A stretch of 55,350 bases of DNA from Myxococcota bacterium (GTDB lineage: Bacteria; Myxococcota_A; Polyangia; Palsa-1104; JAEUJZ01), in assembly GCA_025057315.1 (NCBI GenBank), contig JANWXW010000008.1:1-55350 (forward strand), given 5' to 3'. Below the pieces are notes generated by a model. It did no database searches. It was not told the DNA's origin and saw nothing but the letters and a program-made list of their open reading frames with translations. Both the position numbers and the translations under genes were made by a program. Positions 8,743-21,497 of this stretch are shown one piece after another (positions within the stretch are counted from its first letter, which is position 1; every line of letters begins with the position of its first letter).

Positions 8743-9930
8743 GTGAGCCTGCTGCGGAGGATGATCTCATCGCGCTACCGACAGGCGCTCAGCGCCGAGG
8801 CGGCGGGCGACTACCTGCAAGCGGCCCGCGCCTACGCCCTCTGCGGTCAGCGGCACAAGGTGGCCGAGATGCATCTTCTAGAGGCCGAGCGGCTGGGCGC
8901 CGCACCGGAGGCCGTGCAGGACCGCATCCAAGCGCTGCGCACCGCTGCCCACTGGGCCGATGATCGGTCGGAGGCCGGACGGGCGCTGCTCGGGCGCATC
9001 GGGCGCGCCTACCTGGGCCTGCTGCGTCGGGGGTTCCTGCAGGGCCGCGACCGACGGCTGCACGAGGAGGCAGCAGACCTGCTCCGCCGCGCGGGGGACC
9101 CTGCCGGGGCCGCCGAGGTCTTCGAGCTGGCCGGAGACCTGCAGCGAGCTGCCGAATGCTACGAGGAGGCGGGCGATGTCGATCGGGTCGAGGCGCTGCT
9201 GGCACGTGAGGAGCGCCTCCGTCAGGCAGCCCACGATGAGCAGGAGCACTTTGAGCGGCACCGCATCCTCATGCTCCTGGGGCGGCGGGACGAGGCACTG
9301 CTGGCCCTGCGCGCCTGCATCGGCGCCGCGCAGGATCCCACCGAGCCCAGGCGCCTGCTGGAGGAGCTGGAGGCGCGCCTGCTTCGGGCCGGGCGGGTCC
9401 GGCTACGCCGGGGACAGGAGACGCCTTGGCTATGCGCCGGCCGCTTCCCGCTGTTGCTCGGACGGGACGAAGGAGCGGACCTGGTGCTGCGCGATCCGGG
9501 GGTATCTCGTCTGCACGCCAGCATCGCGATGGGGCCGACTCTGCCCGGCACCATGCCAACCTTCACGGTGCGGGACCTCGGTTCGCGCAACGGCACGACG
9601 TTGGCCGGATTGCCGCTGGCGGGCGAGCTGCCGCTGCATGGAGAGGGTGAAATAGGCATCGGCGGGCACTGCACGGTCCGCTTCCGCGCTGGGGGGGCGC
9701 GGCTGGAGCTGGAGGTGATCCACGGCCTGGGACGAGGCCAGCGCCTGCTTGCCTCCCCTGCTCCTATCCCGCTGGCCGAGGGCGTCGAGCTCAGGTTTTG
9801 CGACGGCCGGCCTTGGCTCTGCGCCGCAGCGCCGGTGGTGCTCAACGGGCAGCGCGGTCCGGCCCAGGTGCAGCTTATAATTGGCGACCTGGTCGAGGTC
9901 GCCGGTGAGCAGTTCGTGGTGCTCCCGTGA
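8743..9930 (+). CDS. TPR-FHA domain protein
   Basis: This cytoplasmic protein of about 395 residues has an N-terminal helical repeat region (AEAAGDYLQAARAYALCG and later GDPAGAAEVFELAGDLQRAAECY units). An FHA domain follows from about residue 230: LLGRDEGADLVL, GVSRLHASI and LGSRNGT. FHA domains bind phosphothreonine, and the next gene is a Ser/Thr kinase, so this is a likely substrate or partner of that kinase. I chose GTG 8743, which gives the natural N-terminus LLRRMISSRYRQAL; ATG 8761 would also work. The stop overlaps the kinase start in GTGA. Confidence 0.82.
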   Translation: MSLLRRMISSRYRQALSAEAAGDYLQAARAYALCGQRHKVAEMHLLEAERLGAAPEAVQDRIQALRTAAHWADDRSEAGRALLGRIGRAYLGLLRRGFLQGRDRRLHEEAADLLRRAGDPAGAAEVFELAGDLQRAAECYEEAGDVDRVEALLAREERLRQAAHDEQEHFERHRILMLLGRRDEALLALRACIGAAQDPTEPRRLLEELEARLLRAGRVRLRRGQETPWLCAGRFPLLLGRDEGADLVLRDPGVSRLHASIAMGPTLPGTMPTFTVRDLGSRNGTTLAGLPLAGELPLHGEGEIGIGGHCTVRFRAGGARLELEVIHGLGRGQRLLASPAPIPLAEGVELRFCDGRPWLCAAAPVVLNGQRGPAQVQLIIGDLVEVAGEQFVVLP

Positions 9931-11246
9931 GGCTGTGGCAGCGTCTGCGCCGGATGTCGCATCGCGCCCCCTCGGTGTCGGCGGGGACGACCTCGGCTGC
10001 GTCCCCGGGGCGATGGCTTGGCCAGGTCGAGCAGCTGCTGCGCGAGGGCCAGCAAGGCCGGGCCCTGGAGTTGCTGGGGCGGCTCACGACCGCTCATCCC
10101 GAGGACCCAGAGCCGCTGCTGCGCCTGGCTGAGCTGCTCTCGGCCCGGCGGGAGCACGCAGCGGCGATGCCGGTACTGCAGCGCCTGCTGGCCCTGACCC
10201 GAGGAGAGGCGCGCCTGCGGATCCACGACCTGCTCAGCCAGGCCCACCAGGCGCTGGGGGAGCACCAGCAGGCGCTGCGCCACCTGGAGGCTATCCTGTG
10301 TGACGATCTCGATTACCCCCAGGCACGGGCCCGTCACGCGCTGCTGCTGGGGACGACCGCCAGCCCGCTGGGTGTCGAAGCACCTCGCCAGGGCACCGGG
10401 AGTGTCGACGCGCTGCCGACGCTGGCCGGTCCCGCTGATGTGCAGCATGGGCGCTATCGCCTGGTGCGCGAGCTGGGGCGAGGCAGCGCCGGTACCGTCT
10501 ACTTGGCCCTGGATACGGATCTGGACCGGGAGGTGGCGATCAAGATCTTTCACCCCCGGCCGCAACGCACAGAGGGAATGCGCGCCTGGAACGAGGCGCG
10601 AATCATGGCCGCGGTGCGCCATCCCGGGGTGGTCGCCATCTATGACCTTGACGACGAGCGGAACCTCATCGTGATGGAGCTGTGCCGTGGTGGCACGCTG
10701 CGGCAGCGGCTCTCCGCTGGCAGGCTGCCCCCTGCGGTGGCCCTGTCCCGCATGCAGGAGCTTCTGGCCGCGCTGGCCGTTGTCCATCGCGCGGGCGTGG
10801 TGCACGGCGACCTGAAGCCAGGCAATGTCCTGTTCCGCGGGACGCAAGGGGGCGAGGGCGAGAAGTGGTATGGCGACCTCGTGCTCGCCGACTTCGGCGT
10901 CGCGCGCCTGCTGGGCGAGCAGGACCCACAGGATGGCACCCTAGGCTACCTGGCCCCCGAGCGCCGACAGACCAAAGGGCGCCTGCTACCAGCCTCCGAC
11001 ATGTATGCAGCCGGCGCGATCTTTTTGGAGATGCTACAAGGCACGTTGGCCTTGAACCGGGAGGAGCTGCTGCGCGGCGAGCCGCTGCGGCCGGTGCTGC
11101 ACGGCGAGGTCGCTGCAGAGCTGGGCCCGTGGCGGAGCGCCGTGGAGGCCGTGCTGGCACACTTGCTGGAACCCGATGCGACCCGTCGGCCCGACGCCAT
11201 GACGGCACTCCGGTCGGTGCAGCAGCTCGGTGCGCTGCCAGGCTAG
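9927..11246 (+). CDS. Ser/Thr protein kinase with N-terminal TPR region
   Basis: This 439-residue soluble kinase has an N-terminal TPR-like region (about 30-140), then a Hanks-type kinase domain from about 176. Visible motifs are the Gly-rich loop GRGSAGTVYLA (184-194), VAIKIF with the catalytic Lys206, the catalytic loop HGDLKPGN (293-300), DFGVAR (322-327) and APE-like LAPER. The catalytic loop reads HGD instead of HRD, so activation does not use the usual Arg. No transmembrane or PASTA domain is present. The start GTG overlaps the stop of the FHA gene, which strongly suggests a functional pair. An ECF sigma and FecR-like pair lies 250 bases downstream. Confidence 0.9.
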   Translation: MRLWQRLRRMSHRAPSVSAGTTSAASPGRWLGQVEQLLREGQQGRALELLGRLTTAHPEDPEPLLRLAELLSARREHAAAMPVLQRLLALTRGEARLRIHDLLSQAHQALGEHQQALRHLEAILCDDLDYPQARARHALLLGTTASPLGVEAPRQGTGSVDALPTLAGPADVQHGRYRLVRELGRGSAGTVYLALDTDLDREVAIKIFHPRPQRTEGMRAWNEARIMAAVRHPGVVAIYDLDDERNLIVMELCRGGTLRQRLSAGRLPPAVALSRMQELLAALAVVHRAGVVHGDLKPGNVLFRGTQGGEGEKWYGDLVLADFGVARLLGEQDPQDGTLGYLAPERRQTKGRLLPASDMYAAGAIFLEMLQGTLALNREELLRGEPLRPVLHGEVAAELGPWRSAVEAVLAHLLEPDATRRPDAMTALRSVQQLGALPG

Positions 11247-11454
11247 GGTGGCCACACCAGGGTCCTGCCACCTGGGTCCGGTCCGCAGGGTCCTGCGTTG
11301 TGCCGCGCCGCGACCGCTGCCAGAGGGCCGACTCCGTCCTGGATCAGCCATGCGATGAGGACATCCCGGCCTCGCCAGCCAGCGGCTGCTCGGCGGGGAG
11401 CGCAGGTGCAATCAGACGCTCTGTCTCCCCCTCCAAACAGGAGGAGAAGCTACC

Positions 11455-11514
11455 ATGATGGGGATGCGCGCGACCTCTACCACCGCAGGGGGGAGAGCCC
11501 GTGGGCGCCAGTAG
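11455..11514 (+). CDS. Possible 19-residue leader peptide upstream of the ECF sigma gene
   Basis: ATG 11455 sits four bases after a very strong AGGAGGAGAAGC site and opens a 19-codon frame rich in Thr, Gly and Arg. It ends at TAG 11512-11514, overlapping the GTG 11501 start of the sigma gene in another frame. The strong site and the overlap suggest a translated leader that couples or limits sigma translation. The evidence is only positional. Confidence 0.35.
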   Translation: MMGMRATSTTAGGRARGRQ

Positions 11515-12130
11515 GCCCGTTGTCTACTTGCCTCAGAGCGCCAGCGGGGAGCGGCAGCTGGTGGAGGGGCTGCGCCGCGGCGAGGTGGCCTGTTACCGTC
11601 AGCTCTACGACCTGTATGCGCCACGGCTGGGCCGCACCCTAGAGCGCCTGTATCGCGATCCACACCTGGCCCAGGACGCGGTGCAGGCGACGTTTCTGGC
11701 GGTCTTTAGAAACATCCACCACTTCGACGGCCGCTCGACGTTGCTGACCTGGATGACGCGGATCGCCCTCCGCGAGGGAGGGCGCCTGTCGCGGCGGCAG
11801 GCTCGGGCCCAGCGCATGGCCGAGTCTCTGCCACCTGCCTCTCCCCGTCCCTGGGGGGAGGAGCAACACGACGACCGCCAGCGGCTGCGCCGCTTGGAGG
11901 CACTTCTGGACGAGCTGCCTCTAGAGAAGCGAATGGCCCTGCTCCTGTTCGAGGTGGAGGGCTTCAGCGTGCAGGAGATCGCAGACATCACGGGTGAGCC
12001 CCGGGGCACGGTGCTGTCCCGCCTGTCGCGGACCCGCGCCGAGTTGCGCCAGGCGCTCTCGGAGGGCAGGGAGGCCTCGCCGCACCAGTCCATGACCAGC
12101 CGGTCCGGAACCAGCAGCCATCATGTCTAG
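11501..12130 (+). CDS. ECF-type RNA polymerase sigma factor
   Basis: This 209-residue protein has sigma region 2 (YRQLYDLYAPRLGRTLERL, then AQDAVQATFLAVFRN and FDGRSTLLTWMTRIA) and region 4 (LPLEKRMALLLFEVEGFSV, then IADITGEPRGTVLSRLSRTR). The linker is Pro/Glu-rich. The GTG start follows a GGGGGGAGAG purine run. The gene overlaps the next one by eight bases. That gene encodes a membrane protein with a FecR domain, which in many systems is the anti-sigma or signal transducer. I saw no GGAAC-type promoter in the 254 bases before it. Confidence 0.9.
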   Translation: MGASRPVVYLPQSASGERQLVEGLRRGEVACYRQLYDLYAPRLGRTLERLYRDPHLAQDAVQATFLAVFRNIHHFDGRSTLLTWMTRIALREGGRLSRRQARAQRMAESLPPASPRPWGEEQHDDRQRLRRLEALLDELPLEKRMALLLFEVEGFSVQEIADITGEPRGTVLSRLSRTRAELRQALSEGREASPHQSMTSRSGTSSHHV

Positions 12131-13229
12131 CCCGTTCACGCCCCCGCCTGAGCTTATGCCGCTGCGCGTTGCGGCGGAGCGGCCCGGAGCTACTGCGGAA
12201 GAGCGGTGGCTGGCCCAGGCCCTCCAGGCGCTTTACCCCGACGAGACTCCCCCGCCGCCCTCGGAGGCAGGATGGGCAGCCCTGGAGGCCGAAGCGGTGC
12301 GCTGCGCGCGGCGCCACCGGCGTCGCTTCCTGCTTGGCGAGCTGCTCGGCAGCATGGTGCCACCCCAGAGGGCTTTTCGCCTTGTGGCTGCGGCCAGCCT
12401 GCTGGCCTGCCTGCTGCTGGCGCGGGACACGGATGTGGCTCTCTGGTCCCGTCAGGGCCCTGAGCGCGTGACTGTGGCCCAGACGATGCTCTCCCACCGC
12501 GGGGACCGACCGCGGAGCCTGCTGCTTCTAGACGGTGCCGAGGTCTCGCTGGAGCACGGTCAGCTCTACATCGAGCAGACCAGCGTGGACCGCACCCGGT
12601 TGACCCTCCATGCGGGCGCCATCCGTCTGTCGGTGCCGCGCCTGACCGGCCAGCGCCGCCTGGCGGTTGCCACCAGCGATGCAGAGGTCATCGTCCATGG
12701 GACCCGGTTTGATGTGCGCAAGCTGCACGATGCCACGCTGGTGGCAGTGCACGAGGGTCTCGTCGAGGTGCGTCCGCTGGGTCTGGGCCGCGCGCCGCTC
12801 TTTGTCCGCCCTGGCGAGCGCACCACCGTTCTCGGAGCAGCCGCGCACCTGGCAGCATTGAGTCGTCGCGTGCAACAGCTCGTGCGCGAGCTCCGCTGCG
12901 ACGACTCCGAGGGGGTTCTCAGGACCTTTGTGGCCTTTGCGCCGGCTGGCACGGACCTGAGCGCGGCGCTGTACCTGCAGGGGATCTGCGCGGTGCAACG
13001 CGGGGCCCTGGGGGAGGCCATCGCGGCCTTCGAGCGGTCGGCGGCAGTGAGCCAGGACCGAGTGCGGGCAGACAATGCCCTGGCGCGTGCGGCCCAGCTT
13101 CGCGCCTCCCGCGACGCTGCAGAAGGCGCCCAGGCCTGGCGGCAGTACCTGCTGCGCTTCCCCCGGGGGCTGCACGCCGATCTCGCCCGGCGGCACCTGG
13201 CTACCCGGCCTCCCGGGGGGAGGCCCTAG
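12123..13229 (+). CDS. FecR-domain membrane protein, probable anti-sigma regulator
   Basis: The 368 residues show a cytoplasmic N-terminal part (1-85) ending in an Arg/His-rich stretch, one transmembrane segment (about 86-101), a FecR-like beta domain (about 125-240; GAIRLSVPRL, VIVHGTRFDV, VAVHEGLVEV) and a C-terminal TPR-like helical part (about 260-365). In FecR systems the cytoplasmic end holds the sigma factor and the periplasmic part senses an envelope signal. Overlap with the sigma gene fits such a pair. The C-terminal TPR extension is not part of classic FecR. Confidence 0.8.
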   Translation: MSSPFTPPPELMPLRVAAERPGATAEERWLAQALQALYPDETPPPPSEAGWAALEAEAVRCARRHRRRFLLGELLGSMVPPQRAFRLVAAASLLACLLLARDTDVALWSRQGPERVTVAQTMLSHRGDRPRSLLLLDGAEVSLEHGQLYIEQTSVDRTRLTLHAGAIRLSVPRLTGQRRLAVATSDAEVIVHGTRFDVRKLHDATLVAVHEGLVEVRPLGLGRAPLFVRPGERTTVLGAAAHLAALSRRVQQLVRELRCDDSEGVLRTFVAFAPAGTDLSAALYLQGICAVQRGALGEAIAAFERSAAVSQDRVRADNALARAAQLRASRDAAEGAQAWRQYLLRFPRGLHADLARRHLATRPPGGRP

Positions 13230-13232
13230 TCG

Positions 13233-14078
13233 ATGTGGGTGGCGCTTGCGCTGGTGGGCGTCCTGGCGGTGCTGCCCGATCCGGTGCTCGTGGGTACCCC
13301 TGAGGCGCTGGAGGTGGCTACGGACGACCCCCAGTTGGGCCAGGCCATTGTTCGCTCTGCCGCCCAGCAGTTTCTGGGAGGGGTGCGGCTCATCCCGCCA
13401 GGGGCGGCGCGCACGCCGGGACGCGCCCTACGCCTCAGGGTGCAGCGGGTCGGACCCGCGCGTCTGTGGCTTGTGCTGTCGCAGGGACCGGCGCTGCGGG
13501 TGCAGCGGAGCCTGGCGGTTGGGGTCCGGGCGGACCCGTTCGATGTGGCCGAGTCGGTGGCGTTGGCGCTGCTGGAGCTGCGCGCTCGCCTCCAGGAGCT
13601 GCGCCTCCGTGCGCAGGCCGGTGGGGGCCGGAGGCAACCGTTGGCCCCGGTGCCCCCTGAGCCGCCTCCGGAGCCCCGTCCAGACCCTTCCCCACAGCCC
13701 CCGCCGGTGCCGCGAGAGCCGACTCTGGCGGGGGAGGGTCTGTCCCCGCCGGCCCTTCCCCCCGAACCACCCCGACCCTGGCGGGCGGCCGTAGGGGCTT
13801 GTCTAGGGGCTGCGGGCCTGGGCCTCCTCGCGCTGGGTGCCGTCTCGCTCGCCGTGGACGGAACCTGCGTGGACTCGGTGTGCGAGCGGCGCTATGCCGG
13901 GCGCACCGCCGGGTCGGTCGAGCTGGCTGTGGGCACAGCGGCCGCAGTGGCCGGGGGAGTGCTCATCGGGGCCGAGGTGCACCTGCGCCGCCGAGGCTCC
14001 CTCCGCCACATCGCCCTGCCGGTGCCGCTGGGCATCCCGGCCGGGGCGGGCCTGGCGCTGGTCGGGACCTTCTTCTAA
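13233..14078 (+). CDS. Pro-rich membrane protein of unknown function
   Basis: The 281 residues include a hydrophobic N-terminus (signal or anchor), a region about 30-130 with beta/helix character, a long Pro-rich linker (about 130-185) and two C-terminal hydrophobic segments (about 190-212 and 225-245) flanking a Cys pair (CVDSVCERR). It starts three bases after the FecR-like stop, so it is part of the same transcript. The layout (periplasmic domain, Pro linker, paired hydrophobic segments) also occurs in the gene at 15441, which suggests related envelope roles. Confidence 0.65.
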   Translation: MWVALALVGVLAVLPDPVLVGTPEALEVATDDPQLGQAIVRSAAQQFLGGVRLIPPGAARTPGRALRLRVQRVGPARLWLVLSQGPALRVQRSLAVGVRADPFDVAESVALALLELRARLQELRLRAQAGGGRRQPLAPVPPEPPPEPRPDPSPQPPPVPREPTLAGEGLSPPALPPEPPRPWRAAVGACLGAAGLGLLALGAVSLAVDGTCVDSVCERRYAGRTAGSVELAVGTAAAVAGGVLIGAEVHLRRRGSLRHIALPVPLGIPAGAGLALVGTFF

Positions 14079-14108
14079 CCTGGATGTAGACCCTAGACCG
14101 AGGGCGCG

Positions 14109-15338
14109 ATGCGGACCGCCACTTTTTGCACCGGCTCCTGTCTGCTCGGGGTCGTTCTGTCCGGTTGCTTTCTGGTGCCCACCGTTCCGGTGGAGTGCAG
14201 CGCGCGCCGTCCCTGCCCGTCGGGCCAAGCCTGCGACCCGGAGTCCTCCACCTGCGTGGATGCCACCGAGCCGCCCTTGGCGGAGCCAGAGCCCCCCCTG
14301 TGCGAGCGCGACTGCACGCCGTGCCGGGTTCACGCCGACTGTCCCAGCCTCGTCTGTGATGTGTACTTGACCACGGCACTGGGCGGCAGCTGCCTGCCGC
14401 TCTCAGCCCTGGTCTACGTGGACAACCGAGATGGCGCCTGCATGCCCGGTGGCGATGGCGACAGCCCGGCCACGGCGCTGTGCACCCTGACCGAGGGCCT
14501 GGCGCGGGCCAGCACCACCGGCCGCAAGGCGCTGCGCGTCATGGCCAGCAGCCGCAGCTATGGCCCTGTGGTGCTGGCGGACCGGGGCTTGACCCTCTAC
14601 GGACCGGCCGGCGAGGGGGGGCGGGCCCAGCTGGGTGGCGCGCCGGGCATCGATGCGGTCACCGTCACCCCAGGGGCGCAGGTGGTGGTGGACGGCTTTG
14701 ACATCACCCGCGGCGAGGCCGGCGTCTCGTGCACCGGTGGCGACGCCGACACCCGCGTGACGCTGCGCCGCAGCCGCATCACCGCCGCAGCTGACCTCGG
14801 CTTGCTAGTAAACAACTGCCGCCTGGAGGTGGACCGCGTGCTGCTGTCCTCCAATGGCAAGGGTGCCCTGGTAACCGTCGGCACGCGTCCCTATCGCATC
14901 ACCAACAGCTTCATCGTCAGGCATCGCTCCACGGCCCTGCCGACGGTCAAGATGGCCAGCAGCGCCCCAGGCACCTTCCGCTTCAACACCGTGGTGGACA
15001 ACAGCTCCACCCTGGCCGCCGCCATCGACTGCAGCGGCCAGCCGCTGCGCATCTCTGACTCCATCGTCGTGCGCAACCAGCGCGTAGGCGGGTCACAGCT
15101 GCAGAACGGCTGCCAGGTGTCCAACACCGTGGTCGGCCCCTTCGACCTGGCACCCGGCAGCAAGCTGTTGCCCGAGTTTGCCCGCGTCGGCGATGTGGAC
15201 TACGGCCTGTCCTCTGACTCCCATGTGAACCGGCAGTGCTGCATCGACCGCGCCGAGGCCACGCAGGGGCGGGACTACTTTGGCACCCCTCGTCCCGTGG
15301 GACCGCGCGCTGATATCGGCGCGCACGAGGTGAAATAG
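14109..15338 (+). CDS. Beta-helix surface lipoprotein
   Basis: The 409-residue lipoprotein has lipobox LSG-C (Cys20). A Cys-rich segment follows (about 30-100; CSARRPCPSGQAC, CTPCRVHADCPSLVC), of the kind seen in many myxobacterial lipoproteins. Then comes a right-handed parallel beta-helix (about 130-370) with repeated hydrophobic turns (VTVTPGAQVVVDGFDI, LLVNNCRLEVDRVLLS, RISDSIVVRNQ). The end, DYFGTPRPVGPRADIGAHE, is the typical close of choice-of-anchor Q beta-helix proteins. It may bind or modify polysaccharide; no catalytic residues can be assigned. Confidence 0.82.
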   Translation: MRTATFCTGSCLLGVVLSGCFLVPTVPVECSARRPCPSGQACDPESSTCVDATEPPLAEPEPPLCERDCTPCRVHADCPSLVCDVYLTTALGGSCLPLSALVYVDNRDGACMPGGDGDSPATALCTLTEGLARASTTGRKALRVMASSRSYGPVVLADRGLTLYGPAGEGGRAQLGGAPGIDAVTVTPGAQVVVDGFDITRGEAGVSCTGGDADTRVTLRRSRITAAADLGLLVNNCRLEVDRVLLSSNGKGALVTVGTRPYRITNSFIVRHRSTALPTVKMASSAPGTFRFNTVVDNSSTLAAAIDCSGQPLRISDSIVVRNQRVGGSQLQNGCQVSNTVVGPFDLAPGSKLLPEFARVGDVDYGLSSDSHVNRQCCIDRAEATQGRDYFGTPRPVGPRADIGAHEVK

Positions 15339-15440
15339 CATCTGCCCCCAATGGTCCTCAGGCACGGGGCGTTGGATTCTATTGTATGATGGAAACAGGT
15401 ACTCACGTTCCCAGGCGTGGGTCATGCAGCAGGAGAAACA

Positions 15441-16271
15441 ATGCGGCACCCTTTGAAGGGTTCCTTCTGTCTCGTGCTCGCTCTGGCGGCTCGACCTGCG
15501 CTCGCCCAGGACGCCCAGTCCCTGCCCCCGAGCAAGGAAGACCTGGAAATCTCCAGGCGTCACTACCAGAGTGGGGAAGCCTTCTTTCGGGCCGGTAACT
15601 ACGAGGCCGCGCGGACAGCGTTCGAGGAGAGCTACCGCCTCTCCCGCATCCCCGACCACCTCATCAATCTGGCTGTCGTAGCACGGAAGCTGGGGCTGTA
15701 CGAGGACGCCATCGAGTACCTGCAGGAGTACCTGCGCCTCCGTCCCGAGTGCAAGGACCGGCAGTGGGTGCAGAGCCAAATCGAGAAGCTCAAGGCCGAC
15801 CTGGCAGAACAGACCAGCCAGGCGCCGCTGCCGAACGGACGGCAGGAAGACGAGACGGAAGACACCATGCCCCCTGCCGCGCCGGCTGCGCCGTCCCCCC
15901 CGCCGCCTGCGCCAGTGGCACCCTCCACCCTGCCGGCTGCGCCAGAGGCGCCCTCCCCGCCCGTGCCACCCTGGGGTTCGCTGGTGCTGGGCACCACTGG
16001 GCTGGCCGCCCTCGGCGCCGGGGTCGGCCTGGGCGTGACCGCCCTGTTTACCGCACAAGAAGTAGACTCGCTGCCGCGCTACAACCGAATGCTCGACGAG
16101 CGCGGTCGCGCCCTAGAGATCGCCGCCATCACCCTGGATGTGCTGGGCAGCGTCGCCCTGGTGGCTGCCGGCACCTGGGCTCTCATCTGGCACATTCGCG
16201 GCCGTCGCGGCGAGGCGGGGGCACAGCCGGTCGCCCACCCTGGGAGGCTGGCCGCAGGGAGGGCGCCGTGA
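15441..16271 (+). CDS. Periplasmic TPR protein with C-terminal membrane segments
   Basis: This 276-residue protein starts at ATG 15441 after an AGGAG site. It has a signal peptide (1 to about 22, ending ALA-Q) and a TPR unit (about 35-110; SGEAFFRAGNYEAARTAFEE, LYEDAIEYLQEYLRLRP). A Pro/Ala-rich linker (about 135-180) and two hydrophobic segments (about 185-210 and 230-255) follow, then an Arg-rich tail. This TPR-linker-membrane layout is common in Myxococcota envelope proteins of unknown role. The stop overlaps the next start (GTGA). Confidence 0.75.
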   Translation: MRHPLKGSFCLVLALAARPALAQDAQSLPPSKEDLEISRRHYQSGEAFFRAGNYEAARTAFEESYRLSRIPDHLINLAVVARKLGLYEDAIEYLQEYLRLRPECKDRQWVQSQIEKLKADLAEQTSQAPLPNGRQEDETEDTMPPAAPAAPSPPPPAPVAPSTLPAAPEAPSPPVPPWGSLVLGTTGLAALGAGVGLGVTALFTAQEVDSLPRYNRMLDERGRALEIAAITLDVLGSVALVAAGTWALIWHIRGRRGEAGAQPVAHPGRLAAGRAP

Positions 16272-16930
16272 GGCACTGGCCACCCCTGGTGTTGCTCGCG
16301 CTGACCGCCTGCTATCAGCCGCGGCTGCCAGCAGGGCACTACCGCTGTGACAAGGACGCGGACTGCCCTGACCACCTGGTCTGTGGACGCGGGCGGTGCG
16401 TCGAGCCAGGCAGCCTCGATCTGGCCAGGCCCCCGGAGCTGTCACCTCCACCCCGCGACCCGCTTGAGTTTTGCCAGGGGGGCTGGTTCGAGATCGTGCC
16501 CCGGAGCGTGTATGCCTGTCGCCGTTCCTTTGCGGTCAGCAACAACGAATACGGTGGCCTGTGCCCGCCCGGCTACCATGTCTGCGACCGCAGCGACAAC
16601 CTACAAATCGACAGCGCCAACCGGATGGCAGCTTGCCAGGCCCCCGGTGGCTTCTTTAGCACCCGCATCGACATCGCGCTGCGCCGGGTCGACATGAATG
16701 CCCGCGAGGCCGACGGCGTGTGCATGCCACAGGCGGCCGATCAGCCCCGGGCTCTGCTCGGCTGCGGCGAGGGGGTGGGCCTGTACCGTCTGCGCAACAA
16801 CGGCTGTGACAGCTTGCAGAGCGCTGTCTCCTGCGCCCAGCCGGCATCCGGATGGCTGTGCCAGTCGGTGCGCAACGTGGTCTACAGCGAGTCGCAGGGC
16901 GGGCTGCTATGCTGCGCCGACCAGGCGTAG
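16268..16930 (+). CDS. Cys-rich lipoprotein
   Basis: The 220-residue protein starts at GTG 16268, overlapping the TPR gene stop. The lipobox is LTA-C (Cys15). A short Cys-rich module (YRCDKDADCPDHLVCGRGRC) is of the same type as in the lipoprotein at 14109. The rest contains about ten Cys (for example GLCPPGYHVC and CQSVRNVVY) and probably forms a disulphide-stabilised extracytoplasmic domain. I do not recognise a named domain. Coupling to the upstream gene suggests a shared surface complex. Confidence 0.72.
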   Translation: MRHWPPLVLLALTACYQPRLPAGHYRCDKDADCPDHLVCGRGRCVEPGSLDLARPPELSPPPRDPLEFCQGGWFEIVPRSVYACRRSFAVSNNEYGGLCPPGYHVCDRSDNLQIDSANRMAACQAPGGFFSTRIDIALRRVDMNAREADGVCMPQAADQPRALLGCGEGVGLYRLRNNGCDSLQSAVSCAQPASGWLCQSVRNVVYSESQGGLLCCADQA

Positions 16931-17045
16931 CGCCTGGACGCCAGCCGGGGCGGCCGTACGGCGACACGCGGTCCAGGGCCTCGGGCTGCCCGCATAGACC
17001 CTGGGCTCGATCTGGACGTTTATGCGGGACACTGGAGGACCTGTG

Positions 17046-21440
<4,395 letters not shown>

Positions 21441-21497
21441 CGCCGCGCCGGCCTCCTCTGCTAGGGTAGGTCCTCTTGCTGTGCGGAGGAACCTGCC

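Noticed and set aside
9222..10847. A 541-codon minus-strand frame across the FHA and kinase genes
   Set aside because: Both plus-strand genes have clear domain motifs and overlap in GTGA; the antisense frame has no recognisable domain.
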